A DNA stretch of 64,000 nucleotides from Clostridium sp. (GTDB lineage: Bacteria; Bacillota; Clostridia; Clostridiales; Clostridiaceae): NCBI RefSeq assembly GCF_016650035.1, contig NZ_JAENWM010000010.1:1-64000 (forward strand), written 5' to 3'. Under the pieces are notes generated by a model. That model made no database searches, had not been told where the DNA came from, and was given only the letters and a program-made list of their open reading frames with translations. Made by a program: the position numbers and the translations under genes. This document shows, piece after piece, positions 1 to 8,077 of the stretch. How positions within the stretch are numbered: position 1 is the stretch's first letter; every line of letters starts with the position of its first letter.

Positions 1-127
1 ATCCTTTCATTAGTAACTATATTATTTGTATACTAATTTTATAATATTTAAGGCTAAAACAAAAAACAAAGAGTGTAAAATTATCCTATATATGTAATAA
101 TTAGCTTGTTTTTTAAAAATAAATAAA

Positions 128-170
128 AAAGCTAGCGAATCTCAATTACATTAATTGGTTCTACTAGCTT
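128..170. other. imperfect hairpin upstream of the first structured repeat
   Basis: The arms AAGCTAG and CTAGCTT enclose about 25 AT-rich bases. No T-run follows, so it is not a clean terminator. It abuts the first family A repeat and may belong to that repeat, since the words AGCTTGAcGGCTATGG recur near 6.9 kb. Confidence 0.4.
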
Positions 171-235
171 GACGGCTATGGGGTCTGACCTCTTACAGAG
201 ATTGGAAGTGAAACGGACAAGCTCTGTTGCTAATT
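171..235 (+). repeat. structured dispersed repeat, family A copy 1
   Basis: First copy of a roughly 60 bp repeat. It has a GGGTCTGACC palindromic head, then a stem ACAGAG pairing with CTCTGT around a loop containing GAAACGGACAAG, then TTGCTAA. Other family A copies are near 2.7, 7.0 and 12.2 kb. Their stem sequences differ but remain paired. No function is established; it resembles a MITE or a bcr-type structured repeat. Confidence 0.75.
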
Positions 236-268
236 TTCGGGGGGCATATTAAAAAAAATATAAAATAA

Positions 269-298
269 GAAAACTTTTTTTGTATTCACGGGGTATAT
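269..298 (+). promoter_or_regulatory. possible ECF-type promoter of the sigma operon
   Basis: A GAAAAC followed by a T-run and, about 17 bases later, GTATA lies about 60 bases upstream of the sigma factor start. An AAC-type -35 with a downstream T-stretch fits an autoregulated ECF promoter. The match is loose and based only on spacing and composition. Confidence 0.3.
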
Positions 299-355
299 AC
301 TTATGTAAGCATTAATTAATCCGGATAAATTATGTTTGAGATAGGAGTTGTTAAA

Positions 356-901
356 TTGGATAAAAAGTTGCTTCAAGATATTCGAAATGGAGACACTGAT
401 GCCTTTGCAGAGTTATATAACAAATATGCAAACTTCGCATTGAGAGTTGCCATGGCTACTACAAGAAACAAAATGAGTGCTGCAGACGCTGTGCAGGAAT
501 CCTTTATAAGAATCTATAAAAATATAAATAGCTTTGACATAGATAAGCCTTTTGAACCTTGGCTATATACAATTCTAATCAATGAATGTAATAGAATCCT
601 TGGTAAGACTTCAAACTCAGTCCCTATAGATGATCTAATAGAAGACAATCTACAGATATCTATGGAAAATGATTATAAATTTGAAAAGTATGAAAACTTG
701 TATAAGGCAATTGAGACCCTTAATGATAATAATAGAATCCCAATAATTTTAAAATACTTAAAAGGCTTCAAAGAAACTGAAATAGCAGAAATCTTAGGCA
801 TCAATGTAAATACAATAAAGTCTAGACTCTTTAAAGGCAGACAGAAGCTTAAGAATGTGATAGAAATGCTTGAAGGAGGTAATGAAAATTATGGATCTTA
901 G
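356..901 (+). CDS. RNA polymerase sigma-70 family (ECF) sigma factor
   Basis: A 181-residue ECF-type sigma factor that redirects RNA polymerase to a small stress regulon. The region 2 core lies in the first 90 residues (LYNKYANFALRVA, then DAVQESFIRIY and FEPWLYTI). Region 4 with its helix-turn-helix is near the C-terminus (ETEIAEILGINVNTIKSRL). The track starts at ATG 332, but TTG 356 has ATAGGAG eight bases upstream and gives the usual N-terminus, so I prefer it. The 3' end overlaps the anti-sigma gene, which fits the usual sigma/anti-sigma pairing with translational coupling. The target regulon cannot be read from the sequence. The family is certain; the subgroup is not. Confidence 0.93.
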   Translation: MDKKLLQDIRNGDTDAFAELYNKYANFALRVAMATTRNKMSAADAVQESFIRIYKNINSFDIDKPFEPWLYTILINECNRILGKTSNSVPIDDLIEDNLQISMENDYKFEKYENLYKAIETLNDNNRIPIILKYLKGFKETEIAEILGINVNTIKSRLFKGRQKLKNVIEMLEGGNENYGS

Positions 902-1640
902 AGAAGATAAAAAAATAAGCGATGCACTTCTTGAAAATACAGAGGAAGTTACTGATTTAAAAGACATGGTATGGAATAACATTCAAAGAGAATTAAATTT
1001 AGATGCACTGAAGGAGGAAAATATGAAGCCAAAGAAAAGTAGGATATCTATAATCACTAAATATGGTAGCATGGCAGCAGCAGTGGCCATTATCTTATCC
1101 TTAAATACGCAGCTTGGTCAAGCGGCAGTAGGCAAAATTAAAGATTTGTTTGTTCCCAATAAGTCAATAACACAACAACTAGAAGGTACCCAGCAGCAGA
1201 GCAATGTGTCTCTAGAGGAAAGCCCAATGAAATACATTATTTATGTTGATGAAGAAATATATACAATGCAACATTTAGAAGGAATAGACAAAATCACGGC
1301 AAATACTAAAGCTGAAAATGCACCCGAAGTATTTATGGAAATTCAGCAGATAAAGGATAAAAAACCAGAAATCATAGCTTCAGAACTTCAGAAAGAACTT
1401 ACGGAAAAATATGGTAAGGTTTATAATAACGGAACTGTAAATAATCCTGTAAAAGGTATATTGATATATGCAAATAGCGGCTCAGAGTGGAACAGTCAAA
1501 TTGTAAAATACTATTTAGTTGATAATACTAAAGGAGGAACCTTTGTAATCAAGCAACAATTATTTCTTGAAGCTTTTGAAGGACACGGCGTAAGATTAGA
1601 TAATATGCTTAAGGACTTTAAGATAATAAGTGAGCAGTAA
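891..1640 (+). CDS. membrane-anchored anti-sigma factor-like protein
   Basis: A 249-residue protein whose start overlaps the end of the sigma gene. A GGAGGT lies ten bases before ATG 891; ATG 882 is too close to it. Residues about 1-50 are charged and cytoplasmic and would bind the sigma factor. A single hydrophobic span (MAAAVAIILSLNTQL) follows at about 60-75, then a roughly 170-residue extracytoplasmic part with no domain I recognise. The arrangement is that of a single-pass anti-sigma factor whose outer part senses an envelope signal. The role is inferred from gene order and topology. A terminator follows directly. Confidence 0.75.
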   Translation: MDLREDKKISDALLENTEEVTDLKDMVWNNIQRELNLDALKEENMKPKKSRISIITKYGSMAAAVAIILSLNTQLGQAAVGKIKDLFVPNKSITQQLEGTQQQSNVSLEESPMKYIIYVDEEIYTMQHLEGIDKITANTKAENAPEVFMEIQQIKDKKPEIIASELQKELTEKYGKVYNNGTVNNPVKGILIYANSGSEWNSQIVKYYLVDNTKGGTFVIKQQLFLEAFEGHGVRLDNMLKDFKIISEQ

Positions 1641-1654
1641 AATTAGCTAAATAA

Positions 1655-1696
1655 AAATTCCAGTCAAGATGTTTTTACATTTCTTGTCTGGAATTT
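1655..1696 (+). terminator. terminator of the sigma/anti-sigma operon
   Basis: AAATTCCAGTCAAGA pairs with TCTTGTCTGGAATTT across a short T-rich loop, fifteen bases after the anti-sigma stop codon. The long stem in this position fits an intrinsic terminator. The T-tract is interrupted (TTTGACTTTT). Confidence 0.8.
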
Positions 1697-1847
1697 GACT
1701 TTTCAATATTATGTCGTTCACACTTTGTTCACGACCCCCGGCAGGCTGTGCGAGAACTATCTTTTTAACATAGTCCAGAATTATGCTACAAGCTTCAAAT
1801 TTTATTTCAATTAATCGTCTTAATTTAAAGCAAAAAAAGCACCTATC

Positions 1848-2723
1848 TTAGGCTGTTTTCATAATATTGGGATTGACTAAATATCCTAGAAAATTTTGAA
1901 CACCTAGGATATTTATGGCTCTTTTCAAATTGTAGTTAAAAAAGGCTATACTGACTTCACCAATCACTTTTTTGAATCCTCTTAAAAGTAAATAGTCGAA
2001 GTTCATACCTCTTTTTAATGTGCCAAATACATGCTCAATAATTGCTTGCCTTTGACTGTATTTAGCCTTGTTTTCTTTGGTCCTTTTATTAACAATATCA
2101 ACAATGTCTTCTTCTGTTTTTCTTGTTAGTATTCTTCCAGCTTTAGCTGTTGTACATTTATCCTTGCAGGTACAATTGGCGCAAGCCTTATGATTAGCAT
2201 AATTTCTTTGTTTTGCACCCTTTTTCTTAGTTATGCACACTAAAATCTCACCTTCAGGGCATCTATAAGTATTGTCTTGTAGATTATATATAAATTTATC
2301 ATTAAAATAAATAGAATCTCCAGTGCTATTAGAATACCTAGGCTTAGAAACATAACAAGTGATATTATTTTCTTCGCATTTTTTTAAATCATCTACTTCA
2401 AAATATCCTTTGTCTGCTAAAATTTCAATGTTTTCAACATTTAATTTTCTCATTGCTATAATTGCTGTATTATATAATTCACCTTGATCCGCTGAGTTGT
2501 TAGTAACATCGAATCCAGCTATTAACTTATTTTTTGAATCTACTGCTGCTTGAATATTATAGCCAATATCAGTTCCCTGATGGGCACCAAATTTAACTGT
2601 TTTAGCATCTGGATCTGTAAGATTAAGTTCGTTAATTTCATTTTCCTCTAACGTTTCCTCAAACTCGGTATATTCATTTAATTTAGTCTCAAAAGCAACA
2701 AAAACTGTTCCAGCTTTTGACAA
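1848..2723 (-). pseudogene. IS1182-type transposase, N-terminally truncated
   Basis: A 291-residue reading frame that matches only the C-terminal part of an IS1182/IS5-like DDE transposase. Visible are the DxGYNIQAAVD block, the cysteine-rich CANCTCKDKC insert typical of IS1182, and the terminal RQAIIEHVFGTLKRGMNFDYLLLRG block with the catalytic glutamate. The N-terminal DUF772-type half is missing. The coding sense stops where a family A repeat (GGGTCTGACCCC) begins. It is therefore a dead element cut at or by the repeat. No flanking target duplication was recognised. Confidence 0.88.
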
Positions 2724-2740
2724 GGGTCTGACCCCTTACA
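2697..2740 (+). repeat. structured dispersed repeat, family A copy 2 (head only)
   Basis: Contains AAAAACTGTTCCAGC, then TTGACAAGGGTCTGACCCC and TTACAC. The same 40-odd bases recur at about 12.2 kb, where the rest of the repeat is present. Here the repeat is interrupted after TTACACA, and group II intron sequence follows almost at once. Confidence 0.75.
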
Positions 2741-2754
2741 CAATATGGAAAAAG

Positions 2755-2982
2755 GTGAATCTAAAACTAAGAGGTCATTATAATTATTACGGTGTTAGTG
2801 ATAATTGGAATAATCTAGTGAAATATAAAAGGCAAATTGTAAAAAGTATGCTCTATTGGCTTCAAAAGAGAAGTCAGCGAACTAGCTTAAACTGGGATAA
2901 AATGAGTAAACTTTTAAAACATTATCCTTTAGAAAACCCTAAACCAAAATCTTTAGTTAATCTAAATCCTGCTTATGTGTAA
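2755..2982 (+). pseudogene. group II intron maturase/reverse transcriptase, C-terminal fragment
   Basis: A 75-residue frame carrying only the C-terminal maturase/endonuclease-side signature of a group II intron protein: LRGHYNYYGV, a WLQKRSQR block, and a terminal LVNLNPAYV typical of these proteins. The reverse transcriptase domain and intron 5' half are gone. It ends just before domain V of the intron RNA, as in intact introns. The initial TTG or GTG is only where the open frame begins, not a real start. Confidence 0.9.
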
Positions 2983-2989
2983 AGAGGTT

Positions 2990-3070
2990 CATATGGGGAG
3001 CCGGATGCCTAAATTGGGCACGTCCGGTTCTGAAAGGGGCGGTATCTGTGAAGATTACCGTCTACTTACC
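2990..3070 (+). ncRNA. 3' end of a group II intron (domains V and VI)
   Basis: GAGCCGGATGCC pairs with GGGCACGTCCGGTTC to make the highly conserved domain V hairpin, with the GAGCCG/CGGTTC base. A second hairpin (GGCGGTATCTGTGAAGATTACCG) has the shape of domain VI, and the sequence ends in CTACTTACCC like a 3' splice site. The intron is inactive because its 5' part is absent. The exact end is placed by eye. Confidence 0.88.
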
Positions 3071-3124
3071 CAAATCGTTGCCGTACCCCAAGTACATTAA
3101 AATTATAGGTGAAAACCAGAAAAT

Positions 3125-3283
3125 GTAGTATCTAACCGTGAAGAAGTTAGATGTCCTTCTTGTGGGAAGCTCTCTTCAAAAACACATTACCATTATAAAA
3201 AAAGTTTTCAGGATTTGCATATTCAAGGAAAAAAGTTAGAGCAAGTTGGATATGATCTTTTTTATATCTTGGATATTGATTAA
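3125..3283 (+). pseudogene. ISL3-family transposase N-terminal fragment
   Basis: About 50 codons without a usable start. They read as the N-terminal zinc ribbon of ISL3 transposases: VRCPSCGKLSSKTHYHYKKS followed by FQDLHIQGKK. A TAA ends it, and the catalytic region is absent. It sits directly after the group II intron end. Not in the ORF track because it is short and broken. Confidence 0.7.
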
Positions 3284-3302
3284 AAGAAACAATCCACAAT
3301 TA

Positions 3303-3908
3303 TTATTTTTTAGTTTTATAATATATTAGATAATTAGATAACATACGTTTTGATTCATAAATAATATCAGACTCTCCTTCACAGACACACCAATTATAGA
3401 GTATTCCTCTTGAAATAATCAATATTTCCTTGGCTAAATCAATAGAAGAAATATTACTTTCAAGCTCACCATTTGATTGTGCACATTGAATTAAATAACA
3501 AAGACCATTAGGTAATCCTCTTTCCATAGATAAAAAGAATTTGTTACCATCTGTTATTTGTGCCTTATATAATTGTGTGGAACAATCAATTCCAATATCA
3601 AGTCCATACTGCATTTGCGAAGCAATATAATCTATAATTTTATTGTAATAAGAATTCGATTTTTTTAATGAAGTTGGGAGTACGGTTTCTGAAAAATAAA
3701 TATCACATATTGAATAAAGCTCAATAATGATCTCAGCTTTATTTTTGAAATGGTGATAAAAGTTGCCAACAGAAACACCTGCTTTTTCACAAATAGTAGT
3801 TATTTTAACATTATCATATCCATATTCTTTGATTAATTGGATTGAAATATTATATATTTTTTCTTTTGTCTCAATCGCTTGTTTTTTTCGGTTTGTAATT
3901 TCTTTCAC
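3303..3908 (-). CDS. TetR family transcriptional regulator
   Basis: A 201-residue regulator with the TetR helix-turn-helix at residues about 15-60 (YDNVKITTICEKAGVSVGNFYHHF). A helical ligand-binding and dimerisation domain follows, typical in length. It starts at a GTG behind AAGGAA. It is divergent from the enoate-reductase-like gene, and a near-perfect palindrome lies between them, so control of that gene and possibly itself is likely. The ligand is unknown; a substrate of the adjacent flavoenzyme is the natural guess. Confidence 0.92.
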   Translation of the reverse strand: MKEITNRKKQAIETKEKIYNISIQLIKEYGYDNVKITTICEKAGVSVGNFYHHFKNKAEIIIELYSICDIYFSETVLPTSLKKSNSYYNKIIDYIASQMQYGLDIGIDCSTQLYKAQITDGNKFFLSMERGLPNGLCYLIQCAQSNGELESNISSIDLAKEILIISRGILYNWCVCEGESDIIYESKRMLSNYLIYYKTKK

Positions 3909-3991
3909 AATATCATTCCTTTTTTTTACTAAGTATTATTATATCATACTAAAATAAATTTGATTTTTATAAATTTAAGTGTTAAGATTTT

Positions 3992-4022
3992 AACAGAATC
4001 AATTCATCGAACTGATTCTGTT
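3992..4022. promoter_or_regulatory. palindromic operator between tetR and the enoate-reductase-like gene
   Basis: AACAGAATCAATTC and GAACTGATTCTGTT are inverted copies (13 of 14 positions) around a 3-base centre. They end nine bases before the AGGAGGA of the flavoenzyme gene. The size, symmetry and divergent TetR gene point to a TetR operator. No T-run follows, which argues against a terminator. Confidence 0.75.
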
Positions 4023-4043
4023 AAATATGAAGGAGGAATTTTT

Positions 4044-6026
4044 GTGAATAAATATCAAAAACTTTTTGAACCAATGACAATAGGCAAGCTGAAATTAAAA
4101 AATAGAATTTCCATGGCGCCAATGGGTTTAGTTTTTTATTCTGACCCAAATGGTGGGTTTAATGAAAATGCGCAAAACTATTATGTAGAACGTGCTAAAG
4201 GCGGTACGGGGTTAATTATTACTGGTATCTGTAACGTAGATTACAATGAAGTGGAAGAGTTGATAATGCCATGTCCAACATACAAACCTGCATTATTTTG
4301 TAGTTCTGTAGCATCTATGATTGAAAGAATTCATGCTTATGATTCTAAAATAATTTTACAGCTTACAGGTGGTTTAGGTCGTTCTGCAATTCCAGGACTT
4401 GTGAAAAAACACATAGCCCCATCTATTAATGAGAATCGTTTTGATCCAAGTATAATTCATAAGGAAATGACAACTGAAGAAATTCAAGTTTTAGTTAATA
4501 ATTTTATAAAATCTGCTTCAATTGCTAAAAAAGGCGGCTTTGATGGTGTTGAAATCCATGCAGTACATGAAGGTTACTTACTTGATCAATTTGCAATAAG
4601 CTTTTTCAATAAACGTACTGATGAGTACGGCGGAGATTTAAGGGCAAGATTAAAGATCGCAACGGATATTGTAAAAGGTGTGAAAAAAGCATGTGGTGAA
4701 GATTTTCCAGTATCTTTGCGTTTTAGTGTAAAATCCTTTATAAAAGCTCTTCGTCAGGGTATATTACCAGGAGAAGAAGCCCAGGAAAAAGGAAAAGATT
4801 TAGAAGAAGGTTTAGAAGCTGCAAAGATTTTAGTAGAAGCTGGGTATGATATTCTAAATGTTGATGCAGGAACTTATGATTCATGGTACTGGAATCACCC
4901 ACCAATGTACTTCGAAAAGGGAATGTATCGTGAATTTGGAAGAGCTGTGAAAAAGGTAGTTGATGTGCCTGTTATACTTGCAGGTAGATTAGATGATCCT
5001 GATATTGCAATGGATGCACTTAATGGTTGTTGCGATATAGTATCATATGGACGACCACTTCTTGCAGATCCTTATCTTCCAGAGAAAATTCGTACAGGCA
5101 ATTTTAAAGATATTCGTCCTTGTCTTTCTTGCCACGATGGATGCATGGGAAGAATTGCCACAGGGTCTCCATTGTCCTGCGCAGTTAATCCCGCTTGCGG
5201 AAGAGAAGCAAAATATGGGCTAGATAGCACTGATTCACCAAAGAAAGTATTAGTAATCGGTGGTGGACTTGCAGGTATGGAATGTGCACGTGCAGCTACA
5301 ATTCGTGGTCATAAAGTAACTATAGTTGAAAAATCCAGTAAACTAGGTGGAAATATTATTCCAGGTTCTGTTCCAGATTTCAAAACTGATGACAGAGAAT
5401 TAATTAAGTGGTACGAATACCAGTTAGAAAAACTTAGTATAAAGGTTATAAAGAATACACCAGTAGATAAAGCATATGTTGAAAATTTTGATGCCGAAGT
5501 AATTGTAGTTGCAACAGGTTCATCTCCAATTAGCATTAATTTTGGAAGCGAAAACAATGTATATACTGCAAATGATGTGTTATTAGATGTATCCAAAGCA
5601 GGCAATGAAATAGTTGTTGTTGGTGGAGGACTTGTAGGCTGTGAAGCTGCCTTATGGTTAGCACAGATGGGCAAGAAGGTAAGTGTTGTTGAGATGCAAA
5701 GTGATGTTTTAGGTGGACCTCATGGAATGCCTATGATGAATTATTCAATGTTAGTTGAGCTTCTAGCATTTCACAATGTAGATGTTTATAAAAATACAAA
5801 AGTAGAAAAAGTAAATAAAAATTCAGTAGTTATAAGTAACGCAGAAGGACAATCCCAAATTTCAGCTGATACTGTTATTACTGCTGTGGGTTACCGTCAA
5901 AAGAATGAATTGTACAATAGTCTTAATGATGGTGAAAAGGTACTTTATAACATAGGAGATTCTAGAAAAGTTAGTAATGTTATGAACGCAATTTGGAGTG
6001 GTTATGAACTCGGAAGAAGTATCTAG
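4044..6026 (+). CDS. 2-enoate reductase-like NADH:flavin oxidoreductase (FMN/FAD/4Fe-4S)
   Basis: A 660-residue enzyme of the old-yellow-enzyme plus FAD class (2-enoate reductase, 2,4-dienoyl-CoA reductase, BaiCD-like). It reduces activated C=C bonds with NAD(P)H. The N-terminal TIM barrel spans about 1-345 (LKNRISMAPMG; EIHAVHEGYLLDQF; RTDEYGG). A 4Fe-4S site follows at about 350-375, CLSCHDGC then 11 residues on C. Then come FAD and NAD(P) Rossmann motifs (VIGGGLAGMECA; VVGGGLVGCEAA). The GTG at 4044 has AGGAGGA nine bases upstream; the track start at 3960 lies in the operator region. The fermentative substrate is unknown. A terminator follows. Confidence 0.92.
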   Translation: MNKYQKLFEPMTIGKLKLKNRISMAPMGLVFYSDPNGGFNENAQNYYVERAKGGTGLIITGICNVDYNEVEELIMPCPTYKPALFCSSVASMIERIHAYDSKIILQLTGGLGRSAIPGLVKKHIAPSINENRFDPSIIHKEMTTEEIQVLVNNFIKSASIAKKGGFDGVEIHAVHEGYLLDQFAISFFNKRTDEYGGDLRARLKIATDIVKGVKKACGEDFPVSLRFSVKSFIKALRQGILPGEEAQEKGKDLEEGLEAAKILVEAGYDILNVDAGTYDSWYWNHPPMYFEKGMYREFGRAVKKVVDVPVILAGRLDDPDIAMDALNGCCDIVSYGRPLLADPYLPEKIRTGNFKDIRPCLSCHDGCMGRIATGSPLSCAVNPACGREAKYGLDSTDSPKKVLVIGGGLAGMECARAATIRGHKVTIVEKSSKLGGNIIPGSVPDFKTDDRELIKWYEYQLEKLSIKVIKNTPVDKAYVENFDAEVIVVATGSSPISINFGSENNVYTANDVLLDVSKAGNEIVVVGGGLVGCEAALWLAQMGKKVSVVEMQSDVLGGPHGMPMMNYSMLVELLAFHNVDVYKNTKVEKVNKNSVVISNAEGQSQISADTVITAVGYRQKNELYNSLNDGEKVLYNIGDSRKVSNVMNAIWSGYELGRSI

Positions 6027-6070
6027 ATAATAAATAGAAACAAAAAAACTTGGCTACAGCCATTAATGGG

Positions 6071-6114
6071 AACTACTCAAATATATAGAAGACTATATAT
6101 TTGAGTAGTTTTTT
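6071..6114 (+). terminator. strong intrinsic terminator
   Basis: ACTACTCAAATATATAG pairs perfectly with CTATATATTTGAGTAGT over a four-base loop, followed by TTTTTT. It terminates the enoate-reductase-like gene 45 bases downstream of its stop codon. Confidence 0.95.
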
Positions 6115-6313
6115 CGTCGAAATCTTAGCATTAGTATCAACAGTTTCTATTTTGATACCGACAATTAATGTATATGCTAATAGAAATCTTGTAATAACAA
6201 GATTAGGAGGAAATACTAGGTTTGAAACTGCAATAGAAATATCAAAAGAATATATAAAACAAGTAAAATCACCAGTAACTAGTTCTTCACGTGCATTAGG
6301 AATTGGAGAGTAA
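6101..6313 (+). pseudogene. cell-wall-binding repeat 2 (CWB2) protein, N-terminal relic
   Basis: The open frame starts at a TTG inside a terminator stem, so it has no real start. It reads the end of a signal peptide (VSTVSILIPTINVYA) and then RLGGNTRFETAIEIS, the first block of a putative cell-wall-binding repeat 2. It stops after about 20 more residues. Full CWB2 proteins carry three such repeats and an effector domain. It is therefore a remnant of a secreted clostridial surface protein. Confidence 0.7.
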
Positions 6314-6336
6314 CCAATGGTAATTATCCATCATCT

Positions 6337-6486
6337 ATGAAAGATACCGAACAGATATTCATTAATATACTCAAAACCAAAGTAAAATATACTGTTGTCG
6401 ACATCAATAAAAAAGAACTGGTATTGCCAAAGCCTTCAAAGAGGTACATAGGCATTTTAAAAGCCAAACAGAAAAAATACGGATAG
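6337..6486 (+). CDS. small hypothetical ORF (49 aa), possibly a relic
   Basis: ATG-initiated 49-codon frame between two relics, basic and lysine-rich at its C-terminus (LPKPSKRYIGILKAKQKKYG). No convincing ribosome site precedes it, and I recognise no family. It may be the tail of a decayed gene. Too short for the ORF track. Confidence 0.3.
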   Translation: MKDTEQIFINILKTKVKYTVVDINKKELVLPKPSKRYIGILKAKQKKYG

Positions 6487-6610
6487 CAACAAGTAATAAA
6501 CATTTATAGTATTTTATGAACTTGCAATGATTACAGGTATACATATGTTCACCTCTTTTATATATTTTTATGTTTCTTTCTTACTTTAGGAGAATCAACA
6601 ATTTTAGGGG

Positions 6611-6751
6611 GATTTAATAAGAAAATTAGGTTTGAAATGCAAACGAAAAGGTAGAAAAACACTAGCATTAATACTAAAGGACATTGAAATAACAGAAGAT
6701 GAATTGGTAAAAATGGTAAGTCAAAACTTGATGTTATTTAAATATATGTAA
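6611..6751 (+). pseudogene. unrecognised coding relic
   Basis: A 46-codon open stretch (RKLGLKCKRKGRKTLALIL, then DIEITEDELVKMV) with protein-like composition but no proper start after an AGGGGG. It looks like the tail of a basic DNA-binding or recombinase-type protein. I cannot assign a family. Confidence 0.25.
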
Positions 6752-6895
6752 ATAATATGCAAGATTAATTGTAGGTTTATTCACTGTACCTAAAATTCAC
6801 AATATTTATTAATTATTTTGAAAAAATTCTATTTTTGTCCATATCACAAATTCCATTTATAAAATAATGATAGCCATCATCATTTGGATTATATT

Positions 6896-6970
6896 TCAAT
6901 CCTTAGCTTGATGGCTATGGTTGGTACGATCCCGTAGTAAAATTTGGGAACGCAAGTGGGCAGGTTTTAC
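6896..6970 (+). repeat. structured dispersed repeat, family B copy 1
   Basis: AGCTTGATGGCTATGG (shared with the copy near 170) leads into GATCCCGT and then the stem AGTAAAA pairing with TTTTACT around GGGAACGCAAGTGGGCAGG. The stem sequence is quite different from other copies, yet it is perfectly paired. Confidence 0.65.
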
Positions 6971-6980
6971 TTTATACCAG

Positions 6981-7147
6981 TGTTTGACAAGGGTCTGATC
7001 CCTTATACGGATTTGAAGTGAAACGGACAAGCTGTGTTGCTAACTTTAGTGGTGCATGGTTCTAATCAATTTCCTTTTTTTATGTTGCTGACACGACCCC
7101 GTTACAGAAATTGGTAACGCAGTGGACAAGTTCTGTTTGCTAATTGA
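6981..7147 (+). repeat. composite repeat: family A copy 3, linker, family B copy 2
   Basis: A family A copy has GGGTCTGATCCC and stem ATACGG with CTGTGT, fully paired if two G-U wobbles are allowed. A linker CTAATCAATTTCCTTTTTTT follows. Then comes a family B copy with GACCCCGTTACAGA and TCTGTTTGCTAA enclosing GTAACGCAGTGGACAAG. The linker plus B head recurs at about 11.9 kb, so A-linker-B behaves as one larger unit. Confidence 0.75.
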
Positions 7148-7148
7148 T

Positions 7149-7391
7149 GTTGACAGAAAAGTTGAATGGCGTCGTAGAAGAAATACTCTCGCAAATCTTC
7201 AATTGTTTGAAGGTCAAGAAAACGAAAGTAAAAATGCTATGCCTTTAGTGGGCTAGTTTAAGATTCCGGTGAATAGTGATAATGTTAAATATCTGCCTTC
7301 TGATGTTTCTTATGAATTAGCTTATTTTGAGGAGTTCATGGAAAAAAGGTAGGAATTGATGAGCGATGAATTAAAAGCAATCCTATTGTAA
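7149..7391 (+). pseudogene. DUF262/HNH (DUF1524-like) nuclease C-terminal relic with two in-frame TAG
   Basis: One frame reads through 80 codons with protein-like sense. It includes WRRRRNTLANLQLF, reminiscent of the NSLGNLxLL block of DUF1524/HNH nucleases fused to DUF262. LPSDVSYELAYFEEFMEKR follows, then ELMSDELKAILL. It is interrupted by TAG at 7254 and at 7350. The 5' part is absent and begins at the end of a family B repeat. DUF262/DUF1524 proteins such as GmrSD are modification-dependent nucleases, so this is probably a dead defence gene. Confidence 0.6.
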
Positions 7392-7448
7392 TTATGAACA
7401 ATCATGTACCATGAAGAATTATAGACATTGAAGAAGGAGAAAATATAC

Positions 7449-7796
7449 ATGTATATAGGCTCGTTAGAAGAATGTCAGATTAGAAATAATGATATAAAGC
7501 TTGTGACTGCAGCTTTATATGAAGCAAAGGTCAAAGATGATGAAATTCTGCGGGTATTGATGAAGGTATGTAATGTTGATAAAGAGGAAGCAATGAATGC
7601 CTTTTTTAATGAGAAGTTTATGCTGTTTCCTTGTCGAGAATTATATCGATACTTAGTTTTGGAAAAAGGCTTTGATGACCATGATGCGGATGTGTTTATT
7701 CGTAATATTGCAAGGGCTGCGTTGGCAGGCAATGCGGAATTAAGTAAACTATTTCCTACAAAAATATTTAATACCCTTAATAAGGCTGGCGAATAG
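7449..7796 (+). CDS. hypothetical protein, 115 aa
   Basis: A 115-residue, probably soluble, mostly helical protein with acidic and leucine-rich stretches (LVTAALYEAKVKDDEILRVL; DHDADVFIRNIARAAL). ATG 7449 has AAGGAG nine bases upstream, better than the TTG at 7428. No motif or family is recognised. It stands alone between the DUF262-type relic and the RhuM gene. Codon usage and the ribosome site suggest a real gene. Confidence 0.6.
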   Translation: MYIGSLEECQIRNNDIKLVTAALYEAKVKDDEILRVLMKVCNVDKEEAMNAFFNEKFMLFPCRELYRYLVLEKGFDDHDADVFIRNIARAALAGNAELSKLFPTKIFNTLNKAGE

Positions 7797-8062
7797 TTGT
7801 GGACTTGGTCCCGAGAACGCCGACATTAATAATGGCAATTCGAGCCACCCAGTATGGGGAAATATATCAATATAGGTGTGCGCTTTTTAGCGGAAATAGA
7901 TTTGAAATAAATTGGTGGATAGATTAAAATGATAGGTAAGGAAATGATTTTGTGAAATCTTAATTTATGCAGTCAGTGATTGTGTAAATAATTATTCACA
8001 GCGATTAGTAAGAGTGAACGAATCAATGAAAAACATATATTTATATGGATTAGCAAGATGAG
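7797..8062. other. intergenic, no gene recognised
   Basis: Contains a somewhat GC-richer patch (GGTCCCGAGAACGCCGACAT) just after the hypothetical gene, then AT-rich leader sequence of the RhuM gene. I see no terminator hairpin and no further repeat copy. Confidence 0.4.
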
Positions 8063-8077
8063 GTGGTGTGGATAAAT

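Noticed and set aside
794-982. Minus-strand and other short track ORFs overlapping strong genes (e.g. 5309-5674, 12452-12688, 23261-23557, 44328-44803, 48371-48700, 56151-56417, 58370-58738)
   Set aside because: They are antisense or shifted-frame shadows of well-supported genes with no ribosome sites or recognisable domains.
7149-7391. TAG read as an amino acid (recoding), because two in-frame TAGs interrupt a coherent frame
   Set aside because: The frame lacks a 5' end and a start, and TAG is the normal stop of apparently intact genes here (e.g. the SauUSI-like gene and the transporter ATPase). Ordinary pseudogene decay explains it.
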